Of a stretch of DNA of 9,535 nt, positions 6,038-9,535 are shown one piece after another. The position numbers were made by a program, and so were the translations under genes. Source of the DNA: PNKC01 sp039917655 (GTDB lineage: Bacteria; Chloroflexota; Dehalococcoidia; Tepidiformales; Tepidiformaceae); assembly GCA_039917655.1 (NCBI GenBank), contig JBDSJC010000216.1, positions 1 through 9,535 on the forward strand, read 5' to 3'. Every line of letters begins with the position of its first letter. The stretch's first letter is position 1. The notes beneath the pieces were generated by a model. It had not been told where the DNA came from, did no database searches, and worked only from the letters and a program-made list of their open reading frames with translations.

Positions 6038-7429
6038 ATGACCGGTCCAGTGATTGAAGCGGACTATCTGATCGTGGGCGCGGGCGCTGCCGGGATGGCG
6101 TTCGCCGACTCTTTGCTCACTGAAACGCAGGCGACCATCGTGATGGCGGACCGGCACCACCGGCCGGGAGGCCACTGGAACGATGCGTACTCCTTCGTGC
6201 GGCTGCATCAGCCGGCCGCCACCTACGGCGTCAATTCCCGGCCGCTCGGCTCCGGTGCAAAGGACGAGGTAGGGCTTAACAAAGGATTTTACGAACTCGC
6301 CTCGGGCCAGGAGGTGTTAAGCCACTTCGATCTGGCCATGCAGCAGCGCTTTCTGCCGTCCGGTCGCGTCCGCTATTTTCCGATGAGCGATGTCGGCGAC
6401 GACGGTTCGGTCACGTCACTCATCTCCGGCGAGCGGCGCACCGTCAAGGCGCGCAAGATCGTCGATGCGACATACTCAAAAATGGCGGTTCCTTCCACGC
6501 ACCCGCCGCAGTACGCCATCGCTCCCGGCATCATCTGCGTGCCGCCGAATGATCTGCCGCGCATCGCCAGCGCCCATGCCGCCTATGTCGTGATCGGGGC
6601 GGGGAAAACGGGGATGGACGCCTGCATCTGGCTGCTCGAGAACGGCGCCGATCCCGGCAGCATCCGCTGGATCATGCCGCGCGATTCCTGGTTGTTGAAC
6701 CGCGCCAATTACCAGCCGGGCGAGGAGTTTTTGGCGCGTTTGGCGCAAAGCACCGCCAATCAGGTCGAGGCGCTGGCCGGGGCGGACTCGATCGACGACG
6801 TGTTCGCCCGGCTGGAGGCGTGCGGCGAAGTCAGCCGGATCGACGCGTCCGTCAAACCGGAGGCCTATCACTGTGCGATCGTCAGCGAAAGCGAACTGGA
6901 ACAGCTGCGCCGCATCCGCAACATCGTGCGCCTCGGCCACGTAACCCGAATCGACGCGGATCAGATCGTGCTCGAGCAAGGTGCGATCGCGACAGACTCG
7001 GCGGTTCTGCACATCGATTGCTCGGCGGCCGGCATCCCCACGCGACCCGCCAAGAAGGTGTTCGACGGCGACCGGATTACGCTGCAGTTTGTGCGGTTCT
7101 GCCAGCCCACCTTCAGCGCTGCGCTGATCGGCCATGTCGAAGCCGCCTACCACGACGAGGCCGAGAAGAACCGCATCTGCACTCCCATCCCCGCGGCGAC
7201 CGTGCCGAAGGATTGGCTGCGCATGATGAAGATCGAACTGGCGACCCGGCTTTACTGGTCGAAAAACGCCGAGATCGGCGATTGGCAGGCGAAGGCACGT
7301 CTCGACCCATCCACCAGTCGCATCCGGGCGCTGAAAGGAACCGAGACCGAGGCGATCACGCAACTTCAGCGTTATGGCAAATACGCGGGTGCGGCAGCCA
7401 CAAAACTGGATCAGCTGTTGGCCAACTGA
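6038..7429 (+). CDS. FAD/NAD(P)-binding oxidoreductase with two Rossmann domains
   Basis: This 463-residue flavoprotein has an N-terminal FAD-binding motif YLIVGAGAAGMAFADSLL (10-27) and a second dinucleotide motif YVVIGAGKTG (183-192), the two-Rossmann layout of flavin monooxygenase-like and class B oxidoreductases. RHHRPGGHWNDAYSFVRLHQ (39-58) lies where this class contacts flavin and substrate. I do not see the full Baeyer-Villiger fingerprint (FxGxxxHxxxW). The C-terminal third (RLYWSKN, IRALKGTETEAI) matches no domain I recognise. Probable role: NAD(P)H- and FAD-dependent oxidation of a small molecule in the cytosol, substrate unknown. I chose ATG 6038 because GGGGGAGA lies 7 nt upstream and the N-terminus then starts just before the FAD strand. 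An in-frame TTG at 5978 precedes the terminator hairpin and would translate through it, so it is unlikely. The gene stands between two hairpin regions, so it is probably transcribed alone. Confidence 0.82.
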   Translation: MTGPVIEADYLIVGAGAAGMAFADSLLTETQATIVMADRHHRPGGHWNDAYSFVRLHQPAATYGVNSRPLGSGAKDEVGLNKGFYELASGQEVLSHFDLAMQQRFLPSGRVRYFPMSDVGDDGSVTSLISGERRTVKARKIVDATYSKMAVPSTHPPQYAIAPGIICVPPNDLPRIASAHAAYVVIGAGKTGMDACIWLLENGADPGSIRWIMPRDSWLLNRANYQPGEEFLARLAQSTANQVEALAGADSIDDVFARLEACGEVSRIDASVKPEAYHCAIVSESELEQLRRIRNIVRLGHVTRIDADQIVLEQGAIATDSAVLHIDCSAAGIPTRPAKKVFDGDRITLQFVRFCQPTFSAALIGHVEAAYHDEAEKNRICTPIPAATVPKDWLRMMKIELATRLYWSKNAEIGDWQAKARLDPSTSRIRALKGTETEAITQLQRYGKYAGAAATKLDQLLAN

Positions 7430-7434
7430 GGTTG

Positions 7435-7491
7435 GCGACCGGATATCCGGGTCAAACGGTCGCGGAGCGTTGCTGGAGTGGAGTACGCTCC
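7435..7491. repeat. Two tandem hairpins between the FAD oxidoreductase and metallopeptidase genes
   Basis: GCGACCG (7435-7441) pairs with CGGTCGC (7457-7463), and the loop side includes the 12-bp palindrome CCGGATATCCGG (7439-7450). Directly adjacent, GGAGCGT (7464-7470) pairs with ACGCTCC (7485-7491). No U-tract follows either. They may end the upstream transcript or form part of the leader of the metallopeptidase gene. Confidence 0.45.
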
Positions 7492-7512
7492 CGTGGCACA
7501 ACTGGGGGCAGC

Positions 7513-8532
7513 ATGGAATCGAAGCGATCTGGACATTCTGCGGAACCAACGGAGGAGAGGCGGCGGCCAAAAAGTGCGGCTTCTTCTGTTGGCGTTGCTG
7601 AACCGCTGTTCACCCCCTCGGCGCTGGCTCCGGCCCGCGCGGGCGCGCCGCCCTTGAGCCACCGCCAGGTGATCGCGCTGCAACGTGTTGCGGGGAACCA
7701 CACCGCCACCCGAGCGATTGGCCGCCAGGTCCAGCGTCACACCGAAGGCGCTGAGCTTCCGAAGAAGGAAGAGCAGGTCGGCGAGATCCAGGAGAAGCAG
7801 CAGGCCGCCCCCGAGGCCACTCGCACGAAAGTAGACGAAACCGCCCAGGCCGCCGATGCGACGAAATCGGGCAAGGCGTTCCAAAAGGCGCAGAAGCTGA
7901 CGCCGGGTGCGATGAGCCTGGCGAGCGCCCAAAAGATCCTCCAGGGCGCCTTTGGCGGGTTGAAGACCATCGTCCCGGGCACCGTCGTGGTTCTCGCCGA
8001 CCAGCCCGCGTGTGCGGCGAAGTACGACGAAGTCTGCATGGCCGATGGAATCACGCGCGCAGACGGTTCGGCCTGGGCGGCGGGGGACTGTGCGAAGGAT
8101 GACGCTGCCGCCGGCACGCGGACACAGGGCTTCGCGTGGAAGGGCGTGGTCTATGTCAACGGACAGACGACTCTCGTCACCGCTACGACGCACGAGATCC
8201 TGCACAACAACGTCGGCGCCGGTTTCCGCGCCAAGATGGGCGAAACGTTCAATGAGGGGACCACCGAACTGCTCGCGCGCCGTTCCCTCAGTATCGCGGG
8301 CGTGACGGTTCCTTCCGTCACGGCGTACCCGGACCAGGTAAAGTTCACCGTCCGCTTGCAAAAGCTGCTTGGCGAAAAGACGCTCACTGACGCCTACTTC
8401 AGCGGCCCAGATGCGCTCATCGCCAGGTTCGAAGAGCTTAAGGGCGTTGGCACCTGGGCAACGCTGAAGACTCACGCCGAGGCGCTCGACGAAGTGAAGT
8501 TCAACGCCGTGCTGGCTGCGAAGAAGGGGTAG
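7513..8532 (+). CDS. Predicted zinc metallopeptidase with eCIS-cargo-type N-terminus
   Basis: The 339-residue protein has no signal peptide or membrane span. An N-terminal low-complexity part leads into HRQVIALQRVAGNHTATRAI (50-69) and then VQR (73-75). This is the LQRxxGN...VQR signature found at the N-termini of many proteins and toxins linked to extracellular contractile injection systems (usually before the DUF4157/eCIS_core domain, which is absent here). Residues 80-125 are charged, Ala/Glu/Lys-rich and probably helical. The C-terminal domain has TTHEILHNN (225-233), an HExxH zinc motif with H227, E228 and H231, and NEGTTE at 247-252, which would supply the third ligand E248 as in gluzincins. 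Four Cys lie between 167 and 193. The likely role is a delivered or secreted protease. The target is unknown. ATG 7513 follows GGGGGCAGC. The same frame stays open far upstream inside the FAD gene, but that part is a shadow. The next gene begins 5 nt after the stop. Confidence 0.72.
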   Translation: MESKRSGHSAEPTEERRRPKSAASSVGVAEPLFTPSALAPARAGAPPLSHRQVIALQRVAGNHTATRAIGRQVQRHTEGAELPKKEEQVGEIQEKQQAAPEATRTKVDETAQAADATKSGKAFQKAQKLTPGAMSLASAQKILQGAFGGLKTIVPGTVVVLADQPACAAKYDEVCMADGITRADGSAWAAGDCAKDDAAAGTRTQGFAWKGVVYVNGQTTLVTATTHEILHNNVGAGFRAKMGETFNEGTTELLARRSLSIAGVTVPSVTAYPDQVKFTVRLQKLLGEKTLTDAYFSGPDALIARFEELKGVGTWATLKTHAEALDEVKFNAVLAAKKG

Positions 8533-8537
8533 GTCAG

Positions 8538-8864
8538 ATGGCAGAACACGCGAAAAAGCCCAACGATAGCGAACTCAACCGCGAGCTCCACCGCTACAGC
8601 AACAAGGCATTCGAGCTGGCCAAGGCAGTAGTCGATGGCTCCACCACCGAGGCCGGCAAAGCTGCCGCCCGCGAACTGGCTGGCCAGCTGCCAACGATGG
8701 TGGCGAAGGCGCGCGATCTTGCGGAGGCGTATCGCGCTGACAGCGCCATGCTGCTCTCGGAAACCAGGCTCGACCTCGCTTACGTGGCAGCTGGTGGCGG
8801 CATCCCCTCCAGCATCCGGACCGGGTGGTATATCAAGGAGAAGGGCGACGGGCCGGTCAACTAG
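8538..8864 (+). CDS. Small helical protein co-translated with the metallopeptidase; unknown function
   Basis: The 108-residue soluble protein matches no family I recognise. Residues about 10-70 have heptad-like Ala/Leu/Glu spacing and are probably two helices (ELNRELHRYSNKAFELAKAV, then ELAGQLPTMVAKARDLAEAY). A short Gly-rich turn (AAGGGIPSS) and a TGWYIKEK tail follow. There is no signal peptide, membrane span or Cys pair. It starts 5 nt after the metallopeptidase stop, and its GGGGTAGG ribosome-binding region overlaps that stop codon, so translation is probably coupled. By position it could be an immunity protein, a chaperone or loading factor for the metallopeptidase, or an unrelated passenger. 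Only the coupling is seen; the role is inference. Confidence 0.65.
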   Translation: MAEHAKKPNDSELNRELHRYSNKAFELAKAVVDGSTTEAGKAAARELAGQLPTMVAKARDLAEAYRADSAMLLSETRLDLAYVAAGGGIPSSIRTGWYIKEKGDGPVN

Positions 8865-8898
8865 GACGGAGGTCCGGCCAACGGCCAACACCCCGTTC

Positions 8899-8992
8899 AC
8901 CCTGAGCCCGTCGAAGGGTCGAAGGGCCGCGCGCAAGTGACCCCCGTAAGGCAGAGTCCGTCCATCCTTCGACCCTTCGATGGGCTCAGGGT
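8899..8992. repeat. Large palindromic repeat element (27-bp arms, 40-nt loop)
   Basis: The arms are 8899-8925 and 8966-8992. They are reverse complements at 26 of 27 positions, the single difference being C8910 against T8981. The arm carries the core CCTGAGCCCGTCGAAGGG, with GTCGAAGG doubled. It resembles the dispersed intergenic palindromes containing CTGAGCCTGTCGAAGG seen in many high-GC genomes. It follows the metallopeptidase unit by 34 nt and could act as its terminator. Confidence 0.8.
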
Positions 8993-8993
8993 C

Positions 8994-9057
8994 AGGACGA
9001 ACGGAAAGCGGGGGCGGCCAAGGTCTCGGCCAATTCACATAGGGTTAGGACGAACGG
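8994..9057. repeat. Direct repeat AGGACGAACGG, two copies
   Basis: AGGACGAACGG occurs at 8994-9004, next to the right palindrome arm, and again at 9047-9057, separated by 42 nt. The first copy is the usual flank of the CTGAGCC/GTCGAAGG element. The second may be the remnant of another element end. Confidence 0.55.
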
Positions 9058-9113
9058 GAGGGTGGGTTCGCGCTCAGCACTTAAGCACTCGATTCGCCCG
9101 GCGCTCTTTGGCG

Positions 9114-9119
9114 TATCAT
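9114..9119 (+). promoter_or_regulatory. Candidate -10 element of the enoyl-CoA hydratase gene
   Basis: TATCAT matches the -10 consensus at four of six bases and would start transcription near 9126, just before the GGAGG ribosome-binding site at 9137-9141. No clear -35 is seen. Confidence 0.3.
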
Positions 9120-9147
9120 CCGCGGCATCGCTTCCCGGAGGATCGTC

Positions 9148-9535
9148 TTGGAGTACTGCCGCTACGAAAAGAAAGGCCACGTGGCCTACGTCACCATCAC
9201 CCGCCCCGAGGTGATGAACGCCTTGCACGCCCACGCCAGCCGCGAACTTGGCGGCGCCTGGGACCAGTTCGCCGCCGATGACGACGCCTGGGTGGGTGTC
9301 CTCACCGGCGAAGGCGACAAGGCGTTCAGCGCCGGCAACGACCTGAAGTACACCGCCGAGATGTCTCGCCTGACCCGCGACCAGCGCCCAGACTTGAGCA
9401 TGCCGGCGGGCGGCTTTGGCGGGCTAACCAGCCGCTTCGACCTGTTCAAGCCAATCATCGCGCGGGTCAACGGCTTCGCTCTTGGTGGCGGCTTCGAAAT
9501 GGCCCTCGCCTGCGACATCATTGTGGCGGCGGACC
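9148..9535 (+). CDS. Enoyl-CoA hydratase/isomerase (crotonase) family protein, 5' part (3' end outside window)
   Basis: The first 129 residues of a crotonase are visible and the frame runs off the window. GHVAYVTITRPEVMNALHAH (10-29) is the family N-terminus. KAFSAGNDLK (58-67) is the first oxyanion-hole segment. VNGFALGGGFEMALACDIIV (107-126) is the second, with Gly114 as backbone NH donor and Glu117 at the position of the catalytic Glu of the GGGxE motif. The family hydrates or isomerises enoyl-CoA thioesters in beta-oxidation and related pathways; the second acidic residue lies beyond the window. The start is TTG 9148: GGAGG at 9137-9141 is 6 nt upstream, no ATG or GTG precedes it in frame nearby, and the product begins at the expected place. 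The insert between the two oxyanion segments (AEMSRLTRDQRPDLSMPAGG) is of ordinary length. Confidence 0.9.
   Translation, partial: MEYCRYEKKGHVAYVTITRPEVMNALHAHASRELGGAWDQFAADDDAWVGVLTGEGDKAFSAGNDLKYTAEMSRLTRDQRPDLSMPAGGFGGLTSRFDLFKPIIARVNGFALGGGFEMALACDIIVAAD

Noticed and set aside
6820..7512. N-terminal extension of the metallopeptidase frame back into the FAD oxidoreductase gene
   Set aside because: The extra 231 codons are an out-of-frame, Arg-rich shadow of the FAD gene. ATG 7513 begins the plausible protein.
7411..8475. Minus-strand open frame of 354 codons across the metallopeptidase gene
   Set aside because: The product is Arg/Gly/Leu-rich without motifs, and the plus strand has an HExxH protein with coupled downstream translation.

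Overview
The window is high-GC bacterial DNA (roughly 60-65% G+C by eye) with densely packed genes, several Shine-Dalgarno-led starts and at least one TTG start. It looks like chromosomal DNA. I see no insertion sequence, CRISPR array, rRNA or replication origin. The surface protein with tandem IPT/TIG repeats and a Trp/Tyr-rich tail domain, plus the acyl-CoA dehydrogenase and crotonase genes, would fit a Chloroflexota (Dehalococcoidia-like) genome. That assignment is inference from protein style, not proof.

Layout. Bases 1-1092 hold the 3' end of a gene for an exported IPT/TIG-repeat protein, closed by a strong intrinsic terminator. Bases 1093-1504 hold no gene but contain inverted repeats that can fold in competing ways and a run of nine A. 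A minus-strand ABC-2 type permease (1505-2371) has no ATPase gene next to it. It diverges from tRNA-Thr(CGU) at 2499-2574, which has its own terminator. A PIG3-like quinone oxidoreductase (2641-3627) converges on a two-gene minus-strand unit: a protein with two Clp-N-like repeats fused to an excisionase/MerR-type helix-turn-helix (3940-4587), then a small DUF4242-like protein (3649-3918). Across a control region of about 190 bp rich in dyads and repeats lies the divergent acyl-CoA dehydrogenase-like gene (4778-5944), closed by an 11-bp hairpin. Next come a two-Rossmann FAD/NAD(P) oxidoreductase (6038-7429), two tandem hairpins, a predicted zinc metallopeptidase with the N-terminal LQRxxGN...VQR signature seen in cargo and toxins of extracellular contractile injection systems (7513-8532), and 5 nt later a small helical protein (8538-8864). 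The last gap carries a near-perfect 27-bp inverted repeat of a dispersed palindromic type. The window ends inside a TTG-started enoyl-CoA hydratase/isomerase gene (9148 onward).

How the parts fit. The acyl-CoA dehydrogenase-like, crotonase and quinone reductase genes suggest fatty or aromatic acid catabolism, but they are not one operon. The HTH/Clp-N protein is the natural candidate regulator of the divergent dehydrogenase gene. The most unusual unit is the metallopeptidase plus its small partner, which looks like a secreted effector with a co-translated accessory or protective protein. Its function is unproven.
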